Made by a program: the position numbers and the translations under genes. Shown here in pieces: positions 55,912 through 64,000 of a stretch of DNA of 64,000 nucleotides. Each line of letters begins with the position of its first letter. The stretch's first letter is position 1. The notes beneath the pieces are model-generated. The model ran no database searches, was not told the origin of the DNA, and worked only from the letters and a program-made list of their open reading frames with translations. The stretch is from Bacteroidota bacterium (GTDB lineage: Bacteria > Bacteroidota > Bacteroidia > Chitinophagales > BACL12), in assembly GCA_029571985.1 (NCBI GenBank), contig JAKQVC010000132.1, positions 124,001 through 188,000 of the forward strand. The letters are read 5' to 3'.

Positions 55912-58077
55912 CTATTTCTCTAGCACAAAGGCCCCGGATTGGTCCAAAGTGTACACTTCGAACCCGTTTTTAGCCCCTGCGGAGGCATAAAAGCGTTTAC
56001 GACGATAGTTTCCTGTGTTATCCGGCACCAAAACTGCTTTCGGAAAGCGCTTTTTCAGGTCACTCAGGTTGAGGAAGGGATCGCCCAGGATGTAGAGATA
56101 ATCAACTTCAGGCGATAAGTCGGGCAATTGCTGCAGGGAGGCGGGATGGAGCATAAACAACACCTCATCCCCCAAAATAACCCATGGAAACCGCACAGCC
56201 CAACCCTCCCCTGAACGGCCTAAAGTGTCCAGGAGTGAAACCTCCTTCTCAGGCGCACCTGCATGGTCAACCAGATCGGCTTGTACGGAGAATTGATAAT
56301 CGCTTAATGTGGTTATGGGGATGGTATCTGAGAACAGTACCGTTTTCCCCCGGTATTGAAAGCTGATAACCGGATGTTCCTTTGTGGTGTAGATGACCAT
56401 CCGTTCAGATTGCCATTCGGTTAGATTATGCAATTGTCGTTCTGCTATCACACCCACCAAGAACAATAAGGCAGCAATCCCCCACCGAATATTGCGCAAG
56501 GCTAACCATCCCCCGAAAGCAAATACACAGGCATACACCAAACACAAGGACCCAATTGAAAAATAAATATCATCTGTAACTGCATATGGCAAACGGTCAA
56601 CCGCTAAAATGGAACCATTCATGAGCGACATACTCCAGCCAAAACATGCGGCAATAAAAGGCGCAATAACAGAAATACTGCCAAAGGCAAATAAAGCCAA
56701 TCCGGCCACGAGTACAACAAATGAAATCGGAATGGCTAACAGATTGCTAACTAAAAAATAATTTGGGAACTGATGAAAATAAAATAAGGTAAGCGGCAAG
56801 GTGGCCACTTGCGCAGAAATACTCACCGTTAATAATTCATACACATATTTGATAATGCGCCATTTCGGTCGATACAAACGCATAAAAAAAGGTTGGAAAA
56901 ATAAAATACCGCCAACTGCCAAATAGGATAATTGAAAACCGGCCTGTGTAACACAGAAAGGGTCGGCTACGATTAACACGAACATAGAAGCGAACAATAC
57001 ATTAAATGTATTGCTATCGCGTTCCCACAATTTACCGAGCGATAAAAAACTAAACATCACAGCACTTCGATTTACGCTTGCCGACAAACCGGCGAGGCAT
57101 GCATACCACCAAATAATGATTAATAACAGGAGGCACATTACTTTTCTGCCATTTTTATTTTTGTGCAGCCATGTGACGGGACGCAGGAGGAAAACCAAAA
57201 CAGCATATAAAATACCCACATGTAATCCGCTCACCGCCAGAATATGCATGGTGCCTGTATTAGCGTATGCTTGTCGCATATCTGCATCAATAGCGGTTTT
57301 GCTGCCAATTACCATCGCCTCCCCTACCGTTTTAATATCCGCATCCTGAAAATATTGGTCTAACACCCGATGAAAATACAGACGTGCATTATATATGCAT
57401 TTCCATTGCCATTTTGCTTCCCGTTGATGCGTTGGCACCATGTCATTTGCTTTAGCAAAAGCAATATGGTGAATGCCCAGTTGCTGTAAGTACCGGGAAA
57501 AATTAAATGCGCCCGGATTTTTTGGAGGATCAGGTTCCTGAAAAATATGCCGGATTAAAAATACATCTCCGTACACCATGTTAAATGGCAACACAGCATC
57601 TTTTCTCACATAAATAATGGATTTTCCATTTACCGCTGTAACAGATCCATTTTGGAGACAAAATTGCATCTGCACATTTAATCGTATACTGCGTTCACTT
57701 TCTAATGGAGGAGCTGTTAGTCGGCATTGAAAAACAGCAGTACTATCTGCATGATGCATAAAATACTGCGACTGATTTATAGGATTGTGTAAATTGATTA
57801 ATACATGTCCGAATGCAAACAGCGGAATATGCAACACCATTCCAAAAATCCATTGCGCATGAAAATGTTTTGCGAGTCGCCTGGTGTTCGCTAAAATAAA
57901 ATACACCGTCATACTGCCTAAAATCAGCGCACAGGCTACTGACAATGACAATGGAAAAAACAGTGCAGACCCGACGCCCAGCAGCAGGGGCAGCAGTAGT
58001 CGGAGCATAGGAATATGGTGCCAGGTAATTGGCATAAGGGATAAACAAGTGATTAAAAATACCTGCTTTATCCGCAT
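55912..58077 (-). CDS. ComEC/Rec2 family competence protein
   Basis: A 721-residue membrane protein. After several N-terminal helices comes a DUF4131-like extracytoplasmic domain (about residues 115-215) and the Competence domain (from GEAMVIGSKTAIDADMRQAYANTGTMHILAVSGLHVGILY, with the family HxLAVSGLHVG motif). About eight further helices follow. ComEC forms the channel through which single-stranded DNA enters the cell. The last 170 residues are where many homologues have a metallo-beta-lactamase domain; here the HxHxDH signature is absent, though VDYLYILGDPFLNLSDLKKRFP resembles its C-terminal half. It lies after a terminator that ends pgk; an internal start (58035) is possible. Confidence 0.85.
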   Translation of the reverse strand: MRIKQVFLITCLSLMPITWHHIPMLRLLLPLLLGVGSALFFPLSLSVACALILGSMTVYFILANTRRLAKHFHAQWIFGMVLHIPLFAFGHVLINLHNPINQSQYFMHHADSTAVFQCRLTAPPLESERSIRLNVQMQFCLQNGSVTAVNGKSIIYVRKDAVLPFNMVYGDVFLIRHIFQEPDPPKNPGAFNFSRYLQQLGIHHIAFAKANDMVPTHQREAKWQWKCIYNARLYFHRVLDQYFQDADIKTVGEAMVIGSKTAIDADMRQAYANTGTMHILAVSGLHVGILYAVLVFLLRPVTWLHKNKNGRKVMCLLLLIIIWWYACLAGLSASVNRSAVMFSFLSLGKLWERDSNTFNVLFASMFVLIVADPFCVTQAGFQLSYLAVGGILFFQPFFMRLYRPKWRIIKYVYELLTVSISAQVATLPLTLFYFHQFPNYFLVSNLLAIPISFVVLVAGLALFAFGSISVIAPFIAACFGWSMSLMNGSILAVDRLPYAVTDDIYFSIGSLCLVYACVFAFGGWLALRNIRWGIAALLFLVGVIAERQLHNLTEWQSERMVIYTTKEHPVISFQYRGKTVLFSDTIPITTLSDYQFSVQADLVDHAGAPEKEVSLLDTLGRSGEGWAVRFPWVILGDEVLFMLHPASLQQLPDLSPEVDYLYILGDPFLNLSDLKKRFPKAVLVPDNTGNYRRKRFYASAGAKNGFEVYTLDQSGAFVLEK

Positions 58078-58100
58078 AAAAAAACCTCCCGAAGGAGGTG
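58076..58100 (-). terminator. terminator of gapA-pgk
   Basis: On the minus strand a CACCTCC/GGAGGT stem with a TTCG tetraloop, followed by seven Ts. The comEC start codon lies directly after the T-run. Confidence 0.75.
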
Positions 58101-58155
58101 AATATTAAAATCGTTTACCGGCTTAAGGGTAAGCGCTTACAAAGTTTTTAGGCTG

Positions 58156-59352
58156 TCAATCTGCTATAGCTGCAACACCCGGTAAAGTCTTTCCTTCAAA
58201 AAACTCCAACATCGCACCGCCACCGGTTGATACATAACTCACTTTATCAGCAAGATGATATTTATTAACTGCAGCAACACTATCGCCACCACCTACAAGT
58301 GAATACGCACCATTGGCAGTTGCTTTTGCCACCGCATGTGCAATATCCTGCGTGCCGATGCTGAAATTTTCCATTTCGAATACACCCATCGGACCATTCC
58401 ATAAAATGGTTTTCGATTGCATGATGACAGCAGTGAATTCCTGTATGGCTGCCGCACCAATATCTAATCCCATCCAACCATCCGGTATGGCATTGCTATT
58501 TGCAGATTTTATTTGTGCATCATTATTAAACGCATCCGCAATTAAAGAATCCTGCGGTAATAAAATGCGCACACCTGAAGCCTTTGCTTTATCGAGTAAT
58601 TGTTTAGCCATTTCTAAACGATCCTCCTCACACAGTGAGCTTCCGATATTTCCGCCCATAGCTTTAAAGAAGGTGTAGGCCATCCCGCCACCGATAATCA
58701 CGTTATCTGCTTTCTCCAATAATTTTTCTAAAATCAAAATTTTATCCGACACCTTAGCGCCACCGATGATGGCCGTAAATGGTTTTTCATGTTGATGCAG
58801 TACTTTATTACCTGCAGCCACCTCAGCCGCCATTAAAGCGCCGAACATTTTATATGGCGCATCAAAATAATTTGCAATGATGGTTGTTGAGGCATGTGCA
58901 CGATGCGCAGTACCAAATGCATCATTTACATATACATCACCCAATTTAGATAATTGTTCTGCAAACGCTGCATCACCTTTTTCTTCTTCGGGATGAAAAC
59001 GCAAATTTTCCAATAATACAACCTCACCGGCTTTCAGCGATTGCGCCGCTGTTAAAGCCATGTCGCCGATGCAGTCATTTACAAATTGCACTTCTCTACC
59101 CAATAACTGACTCAGATGCGCAACTATATGACGCAAAGAATATTTATCCTCCGGACCACCTTTTGGTCGACCGAGGTGCGATATCAAAACAACACTGCCC
59201 CCATCGTTTAATATTTTATTGATAGTCGACAATGCGGCGCGTAAACGTGTATCATCAGTAACGGCAAATGTTTGTTTATCGAGTGGCACATTAAAATCTA
59301 CCCGAATAACGGCACGTTTACCGGAAAAATTAAAATCAGCTATTGTTCTCAT
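58156..59352 (-). CDS. pgk: phosphoglycerate kinase
   Basis: A 398-residue glycolytic enzyme that transfers phosphate from 1,3-bisphosphoglycerate to ADP. Visible blocks are [121 protein letters not shown] and [42 protein letters not shown]. Nothing is missing. It lies 32 bases after the glyceraldehyde-3-phosphate dehydrogenase gene, whose product supplies its substrate. Confidence 0.98.
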   Translation of the reverse strand: MRTIADFNFSGKRAVIRVDFNVPLDKQTFAVTDDTRLRAALSTINKILNDGGSVVLISHLGRPKGGPEDKYSLRHIVAHLSQLLGREVQFVNDCIGDMALTAAQSLKAGEVVLLENLRFHPEEEKGDAAFAEQLSKLGDVYVNDAFGTAHRAHASTTIIANYFDAPYKMFGALMAAEVAAGNKVLHQHEKPFTAIIGGAKVSDKILILEKLLEKADNVIIGGGMAYTFFKAMGGNIGSSLCEEDRLEMAKQLLDKAKASGVRILLPQDSLIADAFNNDAQIKSANSNAIPDGWMGLDIGAAAIQEFTAVIMQSKTILWNGPMGVFEMENFSIGTQDIAHAVAKATANGAYSLVGGGDSVAAVNKYHLADKVSYVSTGGGAMLEFFEGKTLPGVAAIAD

Positions 59353-59384
59353 CAGCTTAGTTTATTTGAATCAGTTATACATCC

Positions 59385-60455
<1,071 letters not shown>

Positions 60456-60458
60456 TTA

Positions 60459-60466
60459 TACTTTTG
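60459..60466 (+). promoter_or_regulatory. -7 box upstream of the tRNA-Glu array
   Basis: TACTTTTG, exact TAnnTTTG match, 20 bases before the first tRNA-like copy. It would drive a transcript through both defective copies and the intact tRNA. TTTC rather than TTTG lies at the -33 position with a 20-base spacer. Confidence 0.5.
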
Positions 60467-60485
60467 CACTCTCTTTTACGGACAA

Positions 60486-60622
60486 GGCCCGTTCAGAAGG
60501 AGGTTAGGGAACAAAATAAACGTTCTCAGAACAGGGGTTCCCCGCCTGCTCGACGCAGGAGGGCAGGGATTCCCGGAGTACACCTCCGAAATAAAAACGT
60601 TCTTACACTGCGCAAAAAATAT
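60486..60622 (+). repeat. degenerate tRNA-Glu 5' copy A (137-bp unit)
   Basis: It starts GGCCCGTTC like the intact tRNA, then diverges in the D-arm and anticodon region, and regains identity at GAACAGGGGTTC. A 27-bp palindromic insertion follows at the T-loop, then GATTCCC and a 55-base spacer with a GGAG/CTCC hairpin that leads into the next copy. The 3' acceptor strand is absent, so no tRNA can be made from it. Confidence 0.8.
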
Positions 60623-60759
60623 GGCCCGTTCGTCTAGGGGTTAGGACACGAGATTTTCATTCTCGGAACAGGGGTTCCCCGCCTGCTCGACGCAGGAGGG
60701 CAGGGATTCCCGGAGTACAGCTCCGAAATAAAAATGTTCTTACACTGCGCAAAAAATTT
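60623..60759 (+). pseudogene. tRNA-Glu 5' copy B, interrupted in the T-loop (137-bp unit)
   Basis: Identical to the functional tRNA-Glu from its first base to GGGGTTC of the T-arm (60623-60677), including a TTC anticodon. The T-loop is then interrupted by the same 27-bp palindrome as in copy A. After GATTCCC the sequence switches to the 55-base spacer instead of the acceptor 3' strand. Copies A, B and the intact tRNA start exactly 137 bp apart. Confidence 0.85.
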
Positions 60760-60831
60760 GGCCCGTTCGTCTAGGGGTTAGGACACGAGATTTTCATTCT
60801 CGGAACAGGGGTTCGATTCCCCTACGGGCTA
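60760..60831 (+). tRNA. tRNA-Glu (UUC)
   Basis: A complete 72-nt cloverleaf. The acceptor stem is GGCCCGT/ACGGGCT (first pair G-U), the D-arm follows TC with GGGGTTAGGAC, the anticodon stem is CGAGA/TCTCG with loop TTTTCAT giving anticodon TTC, and the T-stem is AGGGG/CCCCT with an uninterrupted TTCGATT loop. The discriminator is A; no CCA is encoded (AC-TC follows). It is the only uninterrupted copy at this locus and the only tRNA gene found in the window. Confidence 0.95.
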
Positions 60832-60840
60832 CTCGAACAA

Positions 60841-60880
60841 AAAAGACCGACCAGCAGATCGCTGGTCGGTCTTTTTTTTA
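60841..60880 (+). terminator. terminator after tRNA-Glu (unit 1)
   Basis: An 11-bp perfect stem GACCGACCAGC/GCTGGTCGGTC with loop AGATC, flanked by an A-run and nine Ts. The same stem recurs at 61222 and, slightly changed, at 61594. Confidence 0.85.
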
Positions 60881-60896
60881 CCCTTAATTCAACAAC

Positions 60897-61133
60897 ATGA
60901 AAACGTACGTTTACGCCCTTAAAAACAAAATCAACAATGAAATTTATGTAGGTATTGCCTTAGATCCACAAATAAGATTACTGGAACACAATCGTGGAAA
61001 AAACAGATACACAAAAGCATTTATGCCATGGCAAATTTTCTACACTGAAGAATGCAATGGTTGGGCAGAAGCTAGAAAAAGAGAAATTTATTTGAAATCT
61101 GGCGCCGGAAAAAGGTTTCTTAAAAACTTGTGA
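60897..61133 (+). CDS. mini GIY-YIG nuclease, copy 1
   Basis: A 78-residue single-domain protein of the GIY-YIG nuclease superfamily. The signature is TYVYALKN...EIYVG at residues 3-19 (YVY/YVG as the GIY/YIG pair). The conserved Arg lies in LDPQIRLLEHNRG with the following His-Asn, then KNRYTKAFMPWQIFY, and the catalytic Glu region is ARKREIYLKSGAGKRFLKNL. Small GIY-YIG proteins of this kind are abundant in Bacteroidota and often sit beside tRNA genes. It lies 16 bases after a terminator, and a tRNA-Glu 3' fragment starts two bases after its stop. Copy 2 differs at three residues. Role as a homing nuclease is inferred. Confidence 0.9.
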   Translation: MKTYVYALKNKINNEIYVGIALDPQIRLLEHNRGKNRYTKAFMPWQIFYTEECNGWAEARKREIYLKSGAGKRFLKNL

Positions 61134-61134
61134 T

Positions 61135-61204
61135 ATTTTCATTCTCGGAACAGGGGTTCCCCGCCTGCTCGACGCAGGAGGGCAGGGATTCCCCTTCGGG
61201 CTAC
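61135..61204 (+). pseudogene. tRNA-Glu 3' fragment D with T-loop insertion
   Basis: Identity to the tRNA begins inside the anticodon loop (ATTTTCATTCTCGGAACAGG), continues to GGGGTTC, is interrupted by the 27-bp palindrome, and resumes as GATTCCCCTTCGGGCTAC, which is the T-stem and acceptor 3' strand with one change. The 5' half is missing. It starts two bases after the stop codon of the GIY-YIG gene. Confidence 0.88.
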
Positions 61205-61221
61205 TCAAAAAAAATCAAAAA

Positions 61222-61256
61222 GACCGACCAGCGATCTGCTGGTCGGTCTTTTTTTT
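61222..61256 (+). terminator. terminator of unit 1/2 (GACCGACCAGC stem)
   Basis: The same 11-bp stem as after the tRNA, but the five-base loop reads GATCT, the reverse complement of AGATC at 60856. Eight Ts follow. Confidence 0.85.
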
Positions 61257-61273
61257 ACCCTTAATTCAACAAC

Positions 61274-61510
61274 ATGAAAACATACGTTTACGCCCTTAAA
61301 AACAACATCAACTATGAAATTTATGTAGGTATTGCCTTAGATCCACAAATAAGATTACTGGAACATAATCGTGGAAAAAACAGATACACAAAAGCATTTA
61401 TGCCATGGCAAATTTTCTACTCTGAAGAATGCAATGGTTGGGCAGAAGCTAGAAAAAGAGAAATTTATTTGAAATCTGGCGCCGGAAAAAGGTTTCTTAA
61501 AAACTTGTAA
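61274..61510 (+). CDS. mini GIY-YIG nuclease, copy 2
   Basis: A second 78-residue GIY-YIG protein, differing from copy 1 by Lys11Asn, Asn14Tyr and Thr50Ser only. All signature residues are kept, so it should be equally active. The start lies 377 bp after that of copy 1 and the leader (CCCTTAATTCAACAAC before the ATG) is identical. Both copies are intact, which argues for recent duplication or selection. Preceded by a terminator and followed at once by a second tRNA-Glu 3' fragment. Confidence 0.9.
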   Translation: MKTYVYALKNNINYEIYVGIALDPQIRLLEHNRGKNRYTKAFMPWQIFYSEECNGWAEARKREIYLKSGAGKRFLKNL

Positions 61511-61511
61511 T

Positions 61512-61582
61512 ATTTTCATTCTCGGAACAGGGGTTCCCCGCCTGCTCGACGCAGGAGGGCAGGGATTCCCCTACGGGCAACT
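61512..61582 (+). pseudogene. tRNA-Glu 3' fragment E with T-loop insertion
   Basis: Same as fragment D: begins in the anticodon loop, carries the identical 27-bp palindrome in the T-loop, and ends GATTCCCCTACGGGCAAC (one acceptor change, CT to CA). The 5' half is missing. Confidence 0.88.
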
Positions 61583-61593
61583 CGAACAAAAAA

Positions 61594-61645
61594 GGCCGAC
61601 CAGCGATCTACTGGTCGGCCTTTTTGTTCCCTTAAATCAACATCA
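61594..61645 (+). repeat. terminator and truncated third unit leader
   Basis: A third hairpin (GGCCGACCAG/CTGGTCGGCC, T-run at 61621) is followed by CCCTTAAATCAACATCAT, which matches the leader of the two GIY-YIG genes (CCCTTAATTCAACAACAT). The match stops where the ATG would be; the next bases are the end of the neighbouring minus-strand gene. Confidence 0.75.
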
Positions 61646-63169
61646 TTATTCAATATAAACTACAAACGTAATTCTTACATCTTCAGGATTGTCAGAAGGC
61701 CAAGTCGGACAATCCCATTTAATCTCAAGGTAATCTCCCTGTGAGACAGGCTGACTTAATCCTGTTGCACTTATTAAACTTGTAGAACTAGTATTTGTAA
61801 TAGTACCAAGGTTTACAAAAATGCTGGAATTAATTTTTAAATATATTGTCGACACATCAGTTTCTGTACTTGGGTTTCCGGTATTGAAATACACATAAGC
61901 TACTCTTACTATTCCTGATTTAGGAATGTATACTTTATTTAAATCAGGTGTTGTTCCGGATATTTGCGGAATAGCACCAACATAATAATTTTCATTATCA
62001 GCGGGATCAATATCATTGGAAACACCTTGTAACGTTATTCCTAAAGATAGATTTGAAGTTTTAGTTTTGTCAATTGTACCCGCAGATGCATCATAAATGG
62101 CAACGTAATCTGAATTTCTATCAACACTGGTTTCTTCTGCGAGGCCGTTAATATCCATGGAGAGCACATCAGAACTTAGTGACAATCCAGAACCTAAGGT
62201 TCCTGAGATTAAATTTTTACCGGAATTAAAAACAGCAATTCTGGAAGCAGTTTGTTTATTGAAAGTAACCTGTCCCGCATCCAGTGTGAGCACATCATCA
62301 ATAGAAGTTCCTGCACTATTATAAACGCCAAAATGCAATCCTCCTTTACTTGGGTTAGCAGTGCGAACAAAGCTAATGTATCCCCCAATGGTGCTTTTAG
62401 TATTATCAACTCCAAACCCTATAGAAGCTGATTCGCCATTGATATCAGAATGATTCTGAACTGTGCTTTGATAATTTATCCAACTTGTATTTCCATCCGA
62501 ATAATCCTGAGCTCCAACAACTTTAAACTGTGGGTTATCGGAATCGTTTGCATTGTCGCCAACAATAAAATGATTCTTAATAAACGAAACCTCGTTAGAC
62601 CTTAACTTTATAGTAGTTTCATCTTCACCATTAATTAAACTCCAATTGATATGACTATCCTGAAAGTCGATCAAAAGCGCAATGGGGTCAGGGCCCTCAA
62701 CAACCAGTCTCCGATGCACATAATATTGACCTGTTGTGGAGGGAGCAACCAGGTCAAACAAATAAGAAGGTGATGCATTATTTAAGCCAATTCGATTATT
62801 AGAAGCATCGTAAACAAAACCACTTGGACCCAAAGTAAACGTGTTGCCGGAAGTTCCGGAAATTGATAAGCTAGTAGAAAACTCCTTTGCACCTGAAAAT
62901 GTTTGAATAGTTGTATTAACGACTCCACTTGTGCTTATATTTGCTTCAGGAACATCAGAAATAATACTCCAATCTATACCAGTTAGCCAAACCGGCTCGA
63001 AGTAGGATCCTGTAGACACCAAATTACCTACAGACCATGTTCTGTTTGCAGATAAATCATAAGTAGTTCCATTTATCGTAAGTGTGCGAGTGTCCGGAAC
63101 AAATTGAGCATTAATTGTGGTCGAATAAAAATTAATACAAAATAATATCAAAATATAGGTTAGTTTCAT
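61646..63169 (-). CDS. secreted tail-fibre-like protein
   Basis: About 507 residues starting at MKLTYILILFCINFYSTTINAQ, a signal peptide. The opening TLTINGTTYDLSANRTWSVG is the motif seen at the start of many Bacteroidota phage-tail-fibre-like and hypothetical secreted proteins. The middle is rich in Ser, Thr, Asn and Gly with beta-strand repeats (SGNTFTLGPSGFVYDASNNRIGLNNASP) and the C-terminus forms a beta-sandwich-like domain (KVYIPKSGIVRVAYVYFN, STIYLKINSSIFVNLGTI). There is no T9SS sorting domain. The gene is AT-rich. Function unknown; a surface adhesin or tail-like fibre are possibilities. Confidence 0.75.
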   Translation of the reverse strand: MKLTYILILFCINFYSTTINAQFVPDTRTLTINGTTYDLSANRTWSVGNLVSTGSYFEPVWLTGIDWSIISDVPEANISTSGVVNTTIQTFSGAKEFSTSLSISGTSGNTFTLGPSGFVYDASNNRIGLNNASPSYLFDLVAPSTTGQYYVHRRLVVEGPDPIALLIDFQDSHINWSLINGEDETTIKLRSNEVSFIKNHFIVGDNANDSDNPQFKVVGAQDYSDGNTSWINYQSTVQNHSDINGESASIGFGVDNTKSTIGGYISFVRTANPSKGGLHFGVYNSAGTSIDDVLTLDAGQVTFNKQTASRIAVFNSGKNLISGTLGSGLSLSSDVLSMDINGLAEETSVDRNSDYVAIYDASAGTIDKTKTSNLSLGITLQGVSNDIDPADNENYYVGAIPQISGTTPDLNKVYIPKSGIVRVAYVYFNTGNPSTETDVSTIYLKINSSIFVNLGTITNTSSTSLISATGLSQPVSQGDYLEIKWDCPTWPSDNPEDVRITFVVYIE

Positions 63170-63201
63170 AACTGCGGATTTAGATAAAATCAAAGTAGTA
63201 A

Positions 63202-64000
63202 TTAATTACTTAGGATAGTAATTCTTTTATAATATATGAACCCTGCTAATTCAATTGAGACAACACCTAATCCAGAAAAACTATCCGGCAGGGATATGGA
63301 TAAAGTATTTCCAAAACCTACCTCTTTTGCTATAATATTTCCATATATATCATAAAAAGAAACGAATGTTTCACCTACAATATCGAAGCCGATTTTAATT
63401 TCGAAAATGCCATAATTGGGATTAGGATAAATAGCAATTTGGCTCTGATAATTGGTATTTATTGTTACAAAACCTTCGTCAATAGTCATATTGCAATTAT
63501 CATCAAAACCATTTTCTACTTCAATAGCACCGGGGTATATTTCAGGATTTAAATCATTACAATCAGTTGAATCAAAAACATACCCATCCATCTCATCCAA
63601 ACAAGTGACTGTATCAAAATTCCCATCGCCAAAATTGTCATTGTCTAAATCTAGAAAAAAGGTTTGAAAAGTTAACCCGTCATCAATCATTCCGTTACAA
63701 TTGTCATCTAAGGCATTACAAATTTCATTAGAGGATGGGTTAATAAAATAAGCAGAGTCATTACAATCTAAAGAATTAGTAACAAATCCATCAGGTGTAA
63801 CAATCTCACATAGTAATTCAGAATTGAGAACATCTCCGTACGAATCTCCATCTGCATCTGTATAAACTGTCAAAAACTCATATACCAATTCATTTGTATC
63901 GTTGCAATCGGTGCTATCTGTAACAAACCCGAAAGGTGGCAATTCCAAGCAACTCATTGTCGAAAAAATTGCATTCCCATAGCCGTCAAGGTCAACATCT
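63202..64000 (-). CDS. MopE-repeat protein with T9SS sorting domain (N-terminus outside window)
   Basis: The frame is open to the right edge, so only the last ~265 residues are seen. They consist of MopE-type putative metal-binding repeats (DVDLDGYGN, YTDADGDSYGD, FLDLDNDNFGDG; DSTDCNDTNE, NSLDCNDSAYFIN, DSTDCNDLNPEIYPG; DDNCNGMIDDG, DDNCNMTIDEG), then a type A sorting domain (IAIYPNPNYGIFEI to YKRITILSN). The repeats are closely related to those of the protein at 19818. Probably a large secreted, calcium-binding surface protein; upstream domains are unknown. AT-rich like the other MopE gene. Confidence 0.85.
   Translation of the reverse strand, partial: DVDLDGYGNAIFSTMSCLELPPFGFVTDSTDCNDTNELVYEFLTVYTDADGDSYGDVLNSELLCEIVTPDGFVTNSLDCNDSAYFINPSSNEICNALDDNCNGMIDDGLTFQTFFLDLDNDNFGDGNFDTVTCLDEMDGYVFDSTDCNDLNPEIYPGAIEVENGFDDNCNMTIDEGFVTINTNYQSQIAIYPNPNYGIFEIKIGFDIVGETFVSFYDIYGNIIAKEVGFGNTLSISLPDSFSGLGVVSIELAGFIYYKRITILSN

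Noticed and set aside
60671-60710. Self-splicing intron in tRNA-Glu copy B
   Set aside because: The insertion is only 27 bp, far too short for a group I intron, lies in the T-loop rather than the anticodon loop, and the copy has no acceptor 3' strand.
60978-61208. 76-codon minus-strand frame through the tRNA fragment and GIY-YIG copy 1
   Set aside because: It is antisense to the GIY-YIG gene, whose plus-strand frame has the family signature and is duplicated with conserved residues.

Overview
The window comes from a Bacteroidota chromosome, most likely an environmental member of the Chitinophagales/Sphingobacteriales side of the phylum. The evidence is: several secreted proteins ending in type IX secretion (T9SS) type A sorting domains; a type III glutamine synthetase; a dcw cluster lacking murF and ddl; promoters of the Bacteroidota type (TTG-N20-TAnnTTTG); and almost no Shine-Dalgarno sequences. 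All assignments are from reading the sequence; no database search was possible.

Layout. 1-9240: the start of a membrane glycosyltransferase, purL, a polytopic membrane protein, glnN (GSIII), and a LytTR regulator with its LytS-type kinase. 9240-9980: intergenic repeats and a candidate small RNA. 9981-19119: a T9SS protein, the thyA-folA-MFS operon, a DUF1761 protein, and a PIG-L deacetylase / 42-residue microprotein / sodium-solute symporter operon. 19818-34463: secreted T9SS proteins mixed with metabolic genes (GNAT, TIGR04283-type glycosyltransferase, SDR, VOC protein, EEP phosphatase, lysophospholipase-like hydrolase, glpK). 34622-37487: lpdA and a formimidoylglutamase. 37500-39760: a tetR/alpha-beta hydrolase pair bracketed by two composite repeat arrays. 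39883-55656: the complete minus-strand division and cell-wall operon mraZ-rsmH-ftsL-ftsI-murE-mraY-murD-ftsW-murG-murC-ftsQ-ftsA-ftsZ, nearly every junction overlapping or only a few bases long. 55912-60389: comEC, pgk and gapA. 60459-61645: a tRNA-Glu locus with tandem tRNA fragments and two mini GIY-YIG nuclease genes. 61646-64000: a tail-fibre-like secreted protein and a truncated MopE-repeat T9SS protein.

The most unusual locus is 60486-61645. One intact tRNA-Glu(UUC) is preceded by two defective 5' copies at an exact 137-bp period. It is followed by two ~375-bp units, each with a hairpin terminator, a 78-codon GIY-YIG nuclease gene and a tRNA-Glu 3' fragment. All four defective copies carry the same 27-bp palindromic insertion at the same point of the T-loop, and a third unit is cut off at its start codon. 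It looks like a tRNA-targeting homing-endonuclease cassette that has amplified in place.

Other points: three 10-bp direct repeats upstream of mraZ resemble MraZ boxes; tetR has a perfect 18-bp operator just after its -7 box; 7- and 8-bp short tandem repeats recur in many intergenic gaps; and several -7 boxes lie only 4-7 bases from the start codon, suggesting leaderless or near-leaderless mRNAs.
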